64,000 nt of DNA from Sclerurus mexicanus. Its lineage: Eukaryota; Chordata; Aves; Passeriformes; Furnariidae. This document shows, in pieces, positions 24,209 through 37,326 of the stretch; within the stretch, counting starts at the first letter, position 1, and every line of letters begins with the position of its first letter. The notes beneath the pieces are model-generated. The model worked only from the letters and a program-made list of their open reading frames with translations, did no database searches and was not told the origin of the DNA. The stretch is taken from NCBI GenBank assembly GCA_013396755.1, contig VWZF01006911.1, positions 484,351 to 548,350 of the forward strand, written 5' to 3'. The position numbers and the translations under genes were made by a program.

Positions 24209-27200
24209 TTAATTTTTTCACTTGAATAGCTAATTCTATGTAAGTTCTTATCTCCTCTTTTTATGCATTAACTTTTTTTTTAAAAGTGTTTATTTTTACC
24301 CGTTGAAAGCAAACTATCACAATTTTGTGAGGTTTGGGGGATTTTTCTAAGGCAAATAACTGCTGCAGGAGGCATGAGACCGAGCCTGATTTCACACATT
24401 ATCAAGGTGTTCTACCTTAACTCTACCCCAGGTTTCCTCAAACTATGTGAAGCTACTTCTAAAGCCACTGGGGAGAATTATTTTGGTATCAAAATCAGTG
24501 GGAACTCCCATGGCTGACTTGAGTGTGGTCAGCTCTTTTTTCTGGCTGCAATTGTTCTTCTGAAAACCTCTTTCTAAATAAACATATTCTAATAAAATTG
24601 TTTCATTTCAACAAATTCCTGCAAGGAAACCACAGAGCTTTGTTTGTGAGTGTGGAAAAATGTAACTCTAAACTTTTTGCTTCTTCTGGGCTAGTTTTCC
24701 ATGGATTCTTGTTTTCAGATTATCTTTGTGTTGTTTTGTTAATTCCCAAGGCTGGTATGTTTGCATTTGACAAATACAAATTGCTGAAATATTGTTGTTA
24801 TAGTACTTTCAAAACACATTGAGAACAGCTGTAACAGTTTAGAAAGTTGAAATAGGTACATTAAATCTGAATACTTCCCGTTTCTGTTGTAATTTAACAA
24901 TTTGATATCTGAGAAGATAAGGCACTTTCACTACTACTAATGGAATCAACCCTTAATAGTAGCATAACATGTCATTATTTTGCTAGTTGGATGTTAGGGG
25001 TATATTAGAGGTATTAGCAGTAGCACAACTGTTTCAGTGGGTGTGCCAGGGAATGTAAGAATTACTATGAAAGTTGTGTGCTAAAACTAAAGAAATAGCT
25101 AACAATTATAAACAACAACCTTTCATTTTGTAGTGCAGTTATACTTCGCTCAGCAAACTTCTGCAGCTTGCCATGAAAACTGGCTTTAAAACTTTCTGCA
25201 AATGCAAATGCTAGGCTGAGATTTCAATCTTTACTACTCATTTGCTCTGCTAGAATCATACACAAAATTAAGCTAACCACCATACAGTTCATTTTATATC
25301 TCCCTCAAGCCTAAGTAATCAGGTTCATTAGGAACTCCCCTAGCAGTGCCAATATTAATTAATTAAAAAAAAAAGAAGGTGTGTCTTACAGGGTGATCCA
25401 TGTGGTAGTACCAAGCCGTGATGAGTCGCCAGCTGAAAGAGATTGAATAACCAAGGATTTGCTTCAATTCCAGGCGCTCTCACTTCAAAGGCTTCACTAG
25501 TGTCTCAGCAATAGAGATCCTGCACCTCTAGATTTTATCGAGTTTCCCGACCCGTGTGAAGTTTGCCTGGCAGTCCTGGCAGTGGGCGAGTGGTTCTTCT
25601 CTCCCTGTGGATGCATGTTACCCAGCTGGAGTGCCAAGATGAGCAACCTAAGGCTGCTATTACTCAGTAATTACAGCAGGCACAGGAGGGAGGGCATTCC
25701 TGGTGACTAGGCAATTTCTTTGTTTGGTAAGTGATGCTTTAGACGAGCTCTTTAGTTTTCTTTTTTTTTTTTTCATTTTAAGTGACTACCTCCAGAAATA
25801 GCTCCTCTAAAGGAAAGCCGGGCAAAAGCTGTGGAGACATTCCCGTTGTTTGGGGTGAAGGCTGCAGCGTGGAAATGCGGGCGCGTGCTCCAGAGCATCT
25901 CGGCGAAAGCACTCAGGGAAGATCTCATTATTCATAAGTGATGCTCTAGAGACTCCACATAGGCAAAACGTGCCTCTGGCATTGCAAGCCCCAACCCACA
26001 ACGGGCAAAGCAGGCGCTGCCGAACTTGCGTGTTCCTTCAGCTGCTCTTCGTGACGCCTGTGCATGGGGCACACCCTCTGCTTGGCACTTCCAGCTCAAG
26101 GACCCAGCTTCTCCGCTCCTGGCTTCTGCCCTTCAGGCATCCAGAGCAGGGAGAAGTGCCGGCCAGACCAGAGGCAGGTAGGCTCAGGGGAGAAGAAAAC
26201 CATTTCAAGGGGTTAATTGAAAAAGAAATACATCTGCAAACACAAGATGCAGAATGGAAGCCTGCAAATGAATGTTGCCAGCTGGAAGCTGGCCAAACTG
26301 ATAAAGCAGAAAAGAAATTGAGGGTTAAATGTTTTGGATGCTGAAGGCTTGGAGTTCAAAGAGGAGCTCAAGGAAACTCCCAGCCACCAAGTCCATACAA
26401 AGAGGCTCTAGGCAAACTCAAGCCTTCTGCAGGACAGCTTTATCCCAAACAGTTTTCAAAAGGCAGTGGTTCAAATGAATGGTTAGGGTATATCTTTTAG
26501 CATCTGGGAGCTCTTTTACAAGGAAAAATGATGCCCACAGGTGAGCTATGGCTGAGAGGCAGGAGTTGCTTTCCACAGGGAAGTGGATGAGAAGTGCATC
26601 TGCCCACACTGGGTTGAAAGAACAATGTCTAACTGTGGATGTATTTTCATTGCTTGGTAGAAAAGGCAGAAGAGAGCTGGTCCTCCAGGCCAGGAGGTGA
26701 GGGAAATCAAAGCACGGCTGGGGGTCACTCTGCCTCCTCTGGAGCACCAGCTCCTGTCCACTGTACCTGATGGCAACTCATTTTTCACCAGGTATATAAG
26801 GACTGAAGGATTGAAACTAGAAATTCCTGCCAAAATCCCAGGGAGAAAACACCTTGGATTTTTTTTTCCCCTTTTCCAAAGAAAACCTCTAGTTAGGGTC
26901 TGCATGGCCTACTGTTTCCTATGTGGTGGATTGGGAGCAGGAAAGCTGCTTTCTTCCACTAGACTGGAAAGCTTGACTCAAAACAGCGGATGGGAAAATG
27001 GGTGATGTGTCTCTCTGACGTAACACTCTCTAGTTGGGCCCTTCTATGGTGATTTTGTGACAAGGACCCTGCATTTCCAGCAACATCCTTCCCCTGTGCA
27101 ACAAGACCACCTTGGCCTTCAGTCAGCTCTTTTTTGATCGGATCCTAATTCAGGAATTGTACTTACAGGTGGGAAAGCCTTAGTTGTCCTATCCACACTT

Positions 27201-29199
27201 TTTGAGCAGGTGCATAACCATAGCACTGGAGCAAGGCTAGAGTTCAAGAGTTAGGTAACTGTATCTCTCTGAAAAAGGAATTGCCTCAGACCAGTTAATT
27301 TGTCAAGATAACGAATTGCAGCAATTCTCCTCATTTGGAGCTGGGCCACTAACACTGATCTGAACTGTATTTAAACTCTTGATGACAGAGACTGAAAAAG
27401 ATATTGCAATACTGGAGGTACAGGTTCCTAAAGCAAAACTGCATGTACAGCTGGAGTTGAGAGGCAGCAAGGGCATGCGAGTACACATCCTGCATATCCC
27501 TTAGATATGAAGAAATTCCCTGGGGCACCGACTCTGGTGCCTGGGCAGGCAGAGTTCATCTTGTATCTTTGGAAGTGATTGAGGTCCAAAGAGGATAATG
27601 TAGTACCCATCAAGTCTAGTTTCTGCAACATGAGAAAACACGAGCAGAATTTTTAGCTCCCCCCTTCCAAATAAAGAAACATACTCCACAAGTATTGATA
27701 TGAAGTTACTGAAAGCTTTCTGGTGGCTGCAATAAAAACCCCTCTGTGGGCATGATGCTGGGATACCCATGGCTTTGTATTCTCCCAAGCCATAGGTTGC
27801 TGCCATATTTTTCTTTTCCGTGCATCAGCAGACATGAACAAGTTTGGAGGAGACAAAAAACAGAAGAAAGCTTCACTGAAAATGCTGGCTTAGCCCAATG
27901 ACTGTCCTGTTTCTCATGAAATTAAGTAGACAGCATCAGCAAAAATGAAAAGATATATGCTCTTGTGCCAGACCTTCTCTTCTGGCTTTCAGGTGTTCTT
28001 TCTCTCCCAGGAGAGATGTGGACCAGAATAAATCCCATACATTGACTCAGGGGAACTGAAAAGAATCTCTGACTCTCGCCTTGGATTGGCACACCTTCTC
28101 CAGGAAAACAATGGACTGAAAACAAAACTGGTTGTTGACTGTGTGACTATGTCAGTACCTTAAAAAGTACTAACATGAGAAATTAGACAGATTATTCCAG
28201 AATATTTCTGCTGAATGGTCTACTTAGGAATGAAATTACTTTCTTTCTTATGTTATTCAGAATAGTCATTCTCTACCTGTAAGTCCACTTAATTTAGAAA
28301 AGTGGCTTTTATTTTGGAATAAGTGCATCCACAGGCAGAGTTCTTTCCAAATAGCTAATCTGGTCATTGCTAAATGTAAACAATTTATGTAAACATACAT
28401 TGATGAGCATGGTAAAGAACTCATGAAGGTATGGCCTGGGACTTCTTACTCAATTTGCAAGCACTTACTTAGACCTATCTTCCTCAGGGCTAATATGGTG
28501 ATCAGCAGAGCTTACAGAGAGCTAGGTTCAATTTAAACAACATAGTCATATGTTTGAAAAAGAAATGAGCTTTTGAAAACTGTCTCCTTCTGCTGTCCCC
28601 TCAAGTTCCAAGTCTATTTTGCTTGGGTTGATCCTCGCTCTTAAATATCAGTCAAGTGGTAATCTAGGATTTAGTAGATCTCAGAACTGCTGATTGCCCA
28701 TAAGATTGGGTCTCAGGCTGGCAGGGACTGGAGATGAAGTGCATGCAGCCTCTTCTACAGCAAGCGAGTAACTATTAGAGAGTAACTTTCAATTGCCTGC
28801 AGCTTGGTTTTGGCTAAAGTAGAAATGTCTTGCTGTGTGCAGACTGCAAAAAGAGGCTTAAACGTTAAAGCAGAAAATTATAGAAAGAACAGATCTTTGC
28901 ATGATGGGTTGTCATCCTGTTCAGCATGTTGGGTGCTTATCTGTTTTTCTTCCCAAGACTTTTCTGCTGCTGGAGTGCTCCTGGGAAAGAAAGGGCAGTG
29001 TCAGACTGGAAATCTGGGCTGAGGTTGCTCTGACTGTGTTTGCAATGGCTTAGTGTGTGTGTCCACACAGCGTGGCAGCAGCAAGAGCTATGTGGGAGAT
29101 GAAAAGTGACCTAGATCAGCAGCACTCCTAATTCCTGCAGCTGTGCTAGTTGCTTCGTCCTGTGCAAGAGTGATGTGAGCCAAATACCAGTCATGTTAG

Positions 29200-29362
29200 G
29201 GACTGACCTTGTTTTCTTGGAGAAACCTGTGTAAAAATGGATATAACAACACTCTTGACACTTACCTCACAGGATGTTGTGAAGCTTAATTAAATGTGTG
29301 CAAAAGCATTTTGAGATCCTTAGATGAAAGAAGTTTTTATAAATGCAAATTATAATAATTAC
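29200..29362 (+). mobile_element. ancient MIR-like CORE-SINE relic
   Basis: The plus strand carries gactgaccttgttttcttgg, then tgtaaaaatggatataacaa, cttacctcacaggatgttgt, attttgagatccttagatga and tttataaatgcaaattataa. The order matches the 3' half of amniote MIR/CORE-SINEs: 'gaccttgggcaagt', 'tgtaaaatggggataat', 'acctacctcacagggatgttgtgagg', then a tail 'ctttgagatccttggatgaaaggcgctatataaatgcaaattatt'. It lies in sense orientation on the plus strand inside a WDPCP intron, and is heavily diverged. Confidence 0.65.
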
Positions 29363-30851
29363 GGCTAGTAACCACCATCAACTACTGAAACAATTAATTC
29401 AGGTTGCCACAGGCCATCACAACAACGTGTGCAAAGAGGAATCAGCCATTTAATGACATATACCTTGCGTGAGAACTCAAAGCCTTAAAAATACTGTAAA
29501 CAAAGAGGGAAAAACTAGACACTTAGGGCTTGCCTCTGAGGGTGCCATTGGTGGAAGTTTCCTCGATTGCTTCCATCACCTCTATGTTTGCTTTGTGACT
29601 TGTCCCCAAGAAGAAAAGTCTGCCTTAAAGGTTGCACCAGTGGGATCATTTTATGTCCCTATGATTTTTATATACAACATCACAAGAAAACTAATTGCAG
29701 ATAGCCTGGCTCCCAAAAATTTGGAGATACATGAATATAACTCTGGTTTTGGTTAATTCTGCCCCCTCACACACTCCCCTAGCTCAGGCATTCCCAGCCC
29801 AGCCCACTTACAGCATCACAGAATAGACTTTGGCTACAGGGTATTATCCAGCTGACTTTCCAAGGGTGAAAACAAAAGAGAAGTAATCAAGATGTGTCTG
29901 GCCAAATACTTAAAGGCCCAGTGCACTCATTTAGTTGACAACTGACTGAAATCTGAACCATTTTGCTCAGCCTTTCTTGTTGCTTCAAAATTGATTTGGG
30001 CTTAAATAGCTAAAACCTACAGGTGTTTAAATGCTCTCCCTTGTCAGCAGAACAGCCTCATCGGACATGGTCTGAGGATGCAGTCAGACTGGAAGAGATA
30101 TCCAAAGGGTCCACAGGTGAATCCCAAAGAGCAGGCTAGACCACCTGTGACCCTCAGGCTTATTTTGCTCGCCTTTAAAGAGGAAAATTCAGAAGAGTAG
30201 TAGTTGCGGAGCACCCAACTTACCAAAGCAATTAGGCTAAATGCACTGCAGCTAGAAATTTAAGCAATGCACTGAATTTAATTTAAGAATTCATGGTCAT
30301 AAGACTGAAACCTTTAGCATTTAACCTAGCAGCAAATTAAATCAGCTTTCTGACCAAGTGAAAAATTTTATGCTATTGAAGTTTGAAAAGTGTGAAGCAC
30401 ACACATATTAAAAGGAGGGGGTTTCCTTTTTCTTTTAATGAAGAACAACTTGGGACCACTTAGTCACCTAATCCTAAAAATGGAAAAATATAAATGAGTA
30501 CATTTTTCAAATCTGTAAATAAAGCCTAAATTATAAAACAGCGTTTCTTTCTAGCCTCTGCCAGACTAATGTGCTTGTAGTCAGTGGGTTTCATGGAAAA
30601 AAGATGTTATTCATACTGGAAGGTTGTATAGACTAAACTTACTCTGATATCAACGAGCTCAAAACTTACAGAATTTACCAAGAGTAAGATTTCCACCTAC
30701 CAAAACTGAAAATGCTTGCATAATTTTTTTCAGTCACTTCAAAAACACAGACTTTCTGTACAACCTTTCATGCTTTAAGAATCAGGACACTAAGTTGGTC
30801 ATGTCCTGGGTAAGTGAAATGAAATAAAATGAAGGACAAGTTTTTATGGGG

Positions 30852-30870
30852 TTTGTGTGTGTGTATGTGT
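30852..30870. repeat. TG-rich simple repeat
   Basis: Short interrupted (GT)n run: gtttgtgtgtgtgtatgtg. Further CA/TA alternation follows at about 31003-31030. Confidence 0.85.
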
Positions 30871-33574
30871 TTCTGCATAGAAAATTAGCAACACTGATGC
30901 AATGTCTAGAAAACACACTACACAGCTGGTACCAGCACATTGATTTAAACCCACAAAATCAAAAACTTTGTTGTGGTGTGTATATATGCAAGCTGTGTGC
31001 TTGCACACATATATATGTACACACATATAATATGCATAAGGATGTCCTGCTACTAAGCTCTCTTAATGACACTTATGTAGTACTCTGCTCAGTGTCTCTT
31101 GGCTAAATCCTACAATATAAGACAAAACTTGAATGCATTTTTAAAATGCACCTCAAGGCACTAGGACATTAAAGGAGTTGGGGTATGAGTACACCTTAAT
31201 TTAACCATCTCCAGAGCACCCTGACTGACACTTTACAATTTGCCAGAAAGATGTGGCTAAAAAGGCACTGAAGCAGACATAAGGGCAGGTTCTCCCTGAT
31301 AAATATTTGCAACCTGTCACTCACCTTCTCCAGAGCTTTGCTGCACAGACTTGCTGATAACCACCAGTGCATTCTGTGGTTTGGGTGCCCAAAGGCTTTA
31401 AAAGCTGATGTCACCCTATCGGCACATGAAAACCCCGACTGATGGATTGACACTTTGCTTCTCACCCCTTACCACAAGAAGAGACTAATTTAGAGGGGAA
31501 ATGTACAGCTTTAGGAAGGGGACATGCTATGCTTCGTATATCCTGCTGGTAGTGGAAATGCAACCTCATAGAAACAGTGGGTTTTTCATTCCCAGGCTGT
31601 TCCTTCTACTCCCTGGGAAGATCCTCATCTGACTGATATCCTCAATTATAGACTGGCATGAACACTAGAGTGTTTTTCTTTTTAAAACCTCACAGAGGTA
31701 GTTTACACTATACACTGCCTTCTGCAAACACAAATACTTTCTCCCTGCTTATTTAAATAAACTATGTCAGCAGGAGCAGCGGCTGTGGATACCACCTGGA
31801 AAGCTCAAAGCCCTGGGGGGAGCTGTGGGCAGTTCCTGGCGTTGCTTGTGCTTCTGAAGGTAACCAGGAAGAAAGTCTATGGGAAGTGATGCAAAGAGCT
31901 GATCTGTGATGCCAGGGAAAAAAGTCACCATGGCCCCTGCTGGCGTCTCCTCATCACCCTATTTCATTCCCTTTCTTGGTCCTCCTCTCACTGAAGTAGA
32001 CAACAGGAGTTTGGAGATAAGATTCTGTCTCAGACAGATGCTCACATCTTCAGAAAAAAAAATATTTTTTTTGAGGAGAAGATAATTAATGTACATTGCA
32101 TTCTCTGATATCTGTTTAATACAGCATTGCTTGTGAGCCACTCCTTTCATCAGTTAAAGTGCATTTTGTATCCATGGAAAGCAATTAATGTTCAATAGGT
32201 AAAATTTGCCCTTACAAAGGCATCTTTTCACACTCCAGCATTGCCACAGTGATCCTTTTCCTTCCTTATATGCCACCACCAGTCTTTCTCACACAGATGT
32301 GCACCATCCACAGATGTTTAATCTCTGTCTGGTTATTTTTGTGCCCTTTTAGTCCTTCATTACAGTCTGACTGCCACTCTGCTCCCTCTGCCTTTTCTCT
32401 GTCTTCAGGTGGAAACTCTTCCATACATTTCGTGTCACATTTTTGGACTGGTTTAGGCTGCAGTTGGAAACTCAGGGGTACAACCAGCCACAGTGGCCAG
32501 TGCTGGGGTTTTTAAAAACTGCTAGCCTAGGTGTCTTTTCATGTGCTCCCCTTGTACCACAAACAAGAAGAAGAAGCTGATCTGAAATCACATCTAAAAA
32601 TATGAAGCTCTTCAACTGCTATTTCTGAAGTCAAAATAGATGTGTAGGATTGCAGGAACTTTCAAGCCCCCCAACAGCACCAATATAAAAATTTAATCAC
32701 TGTTATTGAAAATAGTACAAAGCAAAAGAGAGGTAGGATGCCAGTGCACTAAAGTATAGGAGATAGCTTTCTAGGCAAGCTCAGTGGCATAAGGAGTGGG
32801 AGAACATCATCATGGCAACTCTTAATATGAAAATGGACAAGGATTACTTCACAATCTTGCAATAGCAGATGGCTGGAGCCATTTGATCAGGCATCTTTTC
32901 TACCCCTAAAGCCTATAATTATCTATTAAAAAGACAACATCAAATTGCCACATGAGATTTTTCGTTTCCCATCCCCAAATTGAAGGGGGGGCAGAGCTAC
33001 CAAATTTTGGAAGGCTTTGCTCTCATGAAGAGAACTAGAACGGCAACTACCCAATTTGGGGAATTGTAGCAGAGATGGTACCTAAGGATTTTTGTCCTGG
33101 GCTGTGCAGTGCCTGCTCAGGACTAACCACTCCTGTGTCATGCAATTACTAGAAAACTGGAAGTAGGTAAAAAAAAGCCAGCTTGCTCAGATGCTTATCA
33201 CAGCAGCATGGTGCTACTTCAGATTTAATCTGTCAATATAAAGAAAAAACCCAACACCAAATTTAAGTGATGCTCACAATCTGTTCCCTTTCAAAGCAGA
33301 AAAGATGAAGGCAGAGCTGAATCCCAATCTTCTTGCACAACAGATTCCCTGATCCTGGTGAAGGCCAAGCTGATTTAGCCATTACGTTGACCTGATCAAA
33401 ATCTGATTAAAATTAATGGTGAAAACATTTACAGTTCCAAACATAGGGCAAAAAAATTTGCTATCCTACGAGTACTTGAGGTATTCTCAATACTAGAGGC
33501 AACTGAAGAGTATTTTATAAATTAATTTTTTAATTAAAATACTTTTTCCCCACCAAAAACCTGATTTTTGTTTT

Positions 33575-33618
33575 AAAACTATACTAACTTTTAAAAGTTA
33601 AAACTATACTAACTTTTA
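33575..33618. repeat. 25-bp period tandem duplication
   Basis: The 19-mer aaaactatactaactttta occurs exactly at 33575-33593 and at 33600-33618, separated by aaagtt. It is AT-rich and probably arose by replication slippage. Confidence 0.9.
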
Positions 33619-36600
33619 CTTTCACGTAAACAAAACCTGTTTGCTATGTTTTGGGAAGTGCCTGAAACTTTGTTTAAAAACAATTTCAAACTCCTTTTTA
33701 TAAGTCATGTGTTTTACTATTTCTTCATCACGCCTGCCACTGATACACCAAAAAAAGGCAGCATTTCCAACACAAAAAGTTGCTTTGAAACTAGTTTTTA
33801 AGTTTTGATATCCTTTTCTTTGGAATGAGTGGAACTTACAGTTGTAATTTCGAATAAAGTATTTCAAACAACTCATCTGCAAGCACCAATATTGGTAGGC
33901 ATCGACTCATACAAGTAATTTAACATTTGCATTGGGCAAAGCAGGCTGCCTCCTGCAGACTGCAAATTACTGATAGTATTGACTGTTTCCTTCCCCCAAA
34001 GGAGGGTCAGCTCAGTGTGTGCAGAAACTCTTGTCCTGGTTTTGTAAATATTGCCCTTTGACAACTGCAACACAGGGAACCTGAGACACACTGAATGAAA
34101 TGCAAACAGGCTTATCTGTTAGTAAATGATTTCAATTAGGTGATGGAAAAAAAACCCCAAATAAAATGTTTATTGCTTTCTCCAGCCTTTTCCTTCCTCT
34201 CAGTTGCACACTGTGTTTTCCCAGAGTCGACCACGAGAAGTTTAGGATGGGGTAGTGTCCCCGCACACCCCTGTGTAGCCTTTGTGTATCATGGTTGTTG
34301 TCACACTGACACCTAATGGCAGATACGAACTAAAGTAGCACGGCTGATTTCCCAGGGGTGTGTTTTTACCCTGTGTTGTAAAAATCACAGAAAATAAATG
34401 AGCTTAGAAAAGAGACTTCACCTGGCCGTGTGGTCAGCCTCTGGGAAGGCAGTGCTGGGAAGGTGACACCGAGGGGCCGTGGCATGGGATGGGGATGCTG
34501 CCAAAAGCATAGGCAGCCTGTCACAGAGAGTTCAACACAGTTCCCACAGGAAAACGAACGCACCAAAGGCTAAAACGAACTGGACAGAGTAATCCAGCAG
34601 GTTGGTGATGGTTGTAAAGGTGTAATTGCATCCAGTTCTTAACCTGCTGTCTTGTTCCTAATCCCAACAAGGGGACACCAAAACCCTCAAACGCACAAGG
34701 GATTAGGTGGGAGCAGTGCAGTTAACAGTAATATATGAAAATAAGGCACTGACTAAAGCTTGTGATTCCTTCATGAATTTTTGAGGAAATCAGGATGTTT
34801 CCCTGAATGTTTTACTGTTAAAATTCTGCTTATTACAGTGAGCAGTGTGTAGTGCTGTGGTGCCAACTCTTCCCTTACATAAGAGGCAACAGCAGCATAG
34901 GACGATCTGGGTTTCCATTGCAGCAGAGTGTGCCCACACAGGCTCCATATTAATGCTTGTGAATGAAACATTTGGTCCTTTGGTGACTAAAAACAAGGGC
35001 CGAAGGAAAGCACTTTGTGGCTCTTTTCTTTGGCCAAAATGCATCCTATGTAGTAAAATAAATAATTAATCGTGGCCGTCATCTTTCATCTGGTTAATAA
35101 AAGCTTGTATTATTTAAGCAGAAGTGTGGTGAAATTCAACACTGAACTTCAAACAATGGTTTAGGAGAACTTTAGACTGGGTTCCAAATCCTTCAGTCAG
35201 AGGGTGAGCTCATGTAAGGCTCCTGATGGTTCACCAGCATCTACTAACTGATGTAAAATCACATCCTGGGGTTATTCTGCAAGGTCTCTGGGATGGCCCC
35301 AGAATCTGCTCTTCATCTGGTGCATGTGGATATCTCCGGGGGGGACTTTAGCAGCAAGAACATTAGCAAGGGAAATGACTAAATTCAGCAGAGGTATATG
35401 AATAGAATGTTTCAACAAGCAAAAAATATAAGCTAGCAGTTTTTAGGAAACAATGTTATATTTTTGAAAAAATGAAAAGTCATGCACAGGTTTTGAACAA
35501 AAGTCTCCAGGAAAGAACATTGGCTTCCATGTTCCTTTACAGTGAAAAATTTTAAACATGGTCAATCCATGGGATCTAATTTATGTGAGAACTAGACACT
35601 AAATTTTTAGTGATGCTGTGGTGTCCAAGGGCTGAGCTGGGTGTCCCTGGGCTGGGAGGGCAGGAGGCAGAAATCGAGTGGCTGTTGCATCTTTGATTAT
35701 CATAAGGATGATAAGGTGGGACACTGGCAGTGTACTTGCAGTAAGTAATTAATTAAAAGGATCACTATACATGCTTGTAAGCTATTATTAATGATATCTT
35801 TTCATCGTATTAAAATATTTTGTCATTTCATAATATCAGCATTGCAGAGATAACCAACACTGCCTCACAATCTGTTTTTAAGACTGAATTTTACAGTTTG
35901 AAATCTAGCATGATTCAGGACTTTTGGTACCTTGAGTGCTGTAAAAAATAGTATTGAAGGGCAGGTATTATTCATGCATGAGTTGAGGAGTTGCAGTAGT
36001 TTCATGGCACTGAGATTTTAAGTAAAGAGAAGCCTCAGTGCAGACTAAGCAACAGAAAGGATATTTAGGGAAAAGATACTTCAAATATCTGTAATTAAAT
36101 ACAGAGGAAAGAAAAAAGCCACCAATTCTGGATGTACTTACTGCCTTGTGTTAGGCACTGCTGATCAGTTTTTCACCAATGGTTTTTATTAAACAGCTCG
36201 TTTCTTTTCATCTTCTGGCCAGGTTCAACACTTTAGAAAGGGCATGACTGAGAAGAGCAATGGGTGCAAAGCTCACCCTGGGGCCCCACTGAGCTCTTCC
36301 TTACGGCTTTCACCTGCCATATTCTGATTAGAATGTCCCAGCCCTGAGACAGGATTTTAACAGGGAACTTGGTTTTGTTAGGCTGAAAGCATTTGACAAG
36401 AACTAACATCAGGTTATCAAACACGCTCGCTTTTGTTGTGGGAATTTTTCAGGGGTGAACTGTTAAGCAGTGTCTTGTGTAGGAGTCTTTGGAGGAAAAC
36501 AGCCTCAACCTCCGCTTTTGCCATGGGCAATTCCACAGTATTCCCACTTAAGGACCTGTGGTGTGGCTGGGGAGTGCAGTGAAAGAGAAGGAAATAAATA

Positions 36601-37314
36601 GTCCTTCAATGTTTGTGTTTGTTTGATCTAGCACCAGATGTTCAAGGGTTCTCATATTGACAAGAGTTGTTCCTTCTGAGCACAGGGATCTACAGCCTTC
36701 CCCTGATGTTGACTATGCTATCTGATCACTCCTCCTAAAACTCACCTGGAGATAATTCTTTGGTAGGTCATTATAAAAAGCCTTAAAGTTGAAATACTAC
36801 AATCGAACATTAAATTGACACCTCACTCCAGCCCACCATTACACCTCTTTTCCAATTCCTCTGCTGTCATGCAACTGATGTGATGAATTACAGCCTGTCA
36901 CATCACGTTACGTTACGCAGAACAAACAGGACAAAACACATACCAACTGCCATGCAAATATGTGTTTGCCAACTCTTTTCAGTGCGTAGAAATGTAATCG
37001 GCGAATTCCCTGTCGGAAAACGAGAGGCTGAGGGATGGCTCTAGGGTGTGTGAGACAAACATGCCTCTGACACACCGTGATCACACAGATCCTCAGCTCC
37101 CAGGAGTTATGAAAGCACCTCCTGCTGCGGTATTTTGTGTTCTCTCAGAAAAAAAACCCAAAAAAAAGCAGCAGTGGGTTCTGTGACTGCTGATGTCATG
37201 AGGTAAAATATAAATATGGAATAATTCCACTGGTGCTTGTGTTCAGATTTGGAGATATTTTTATGACTGGCCAGATTTTGGCTGCGTATGTGTAAATATA
37301 ACACCCACTTATGT

Positions 37315-37326
37315 ACACACACACAC
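37315..37326. repeat. (AC)6 microsatellite
   Basis: Twelve bases of uninterrupted AC, followed by an AT-rich stretch containing tatata. Confidence 0.85.
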
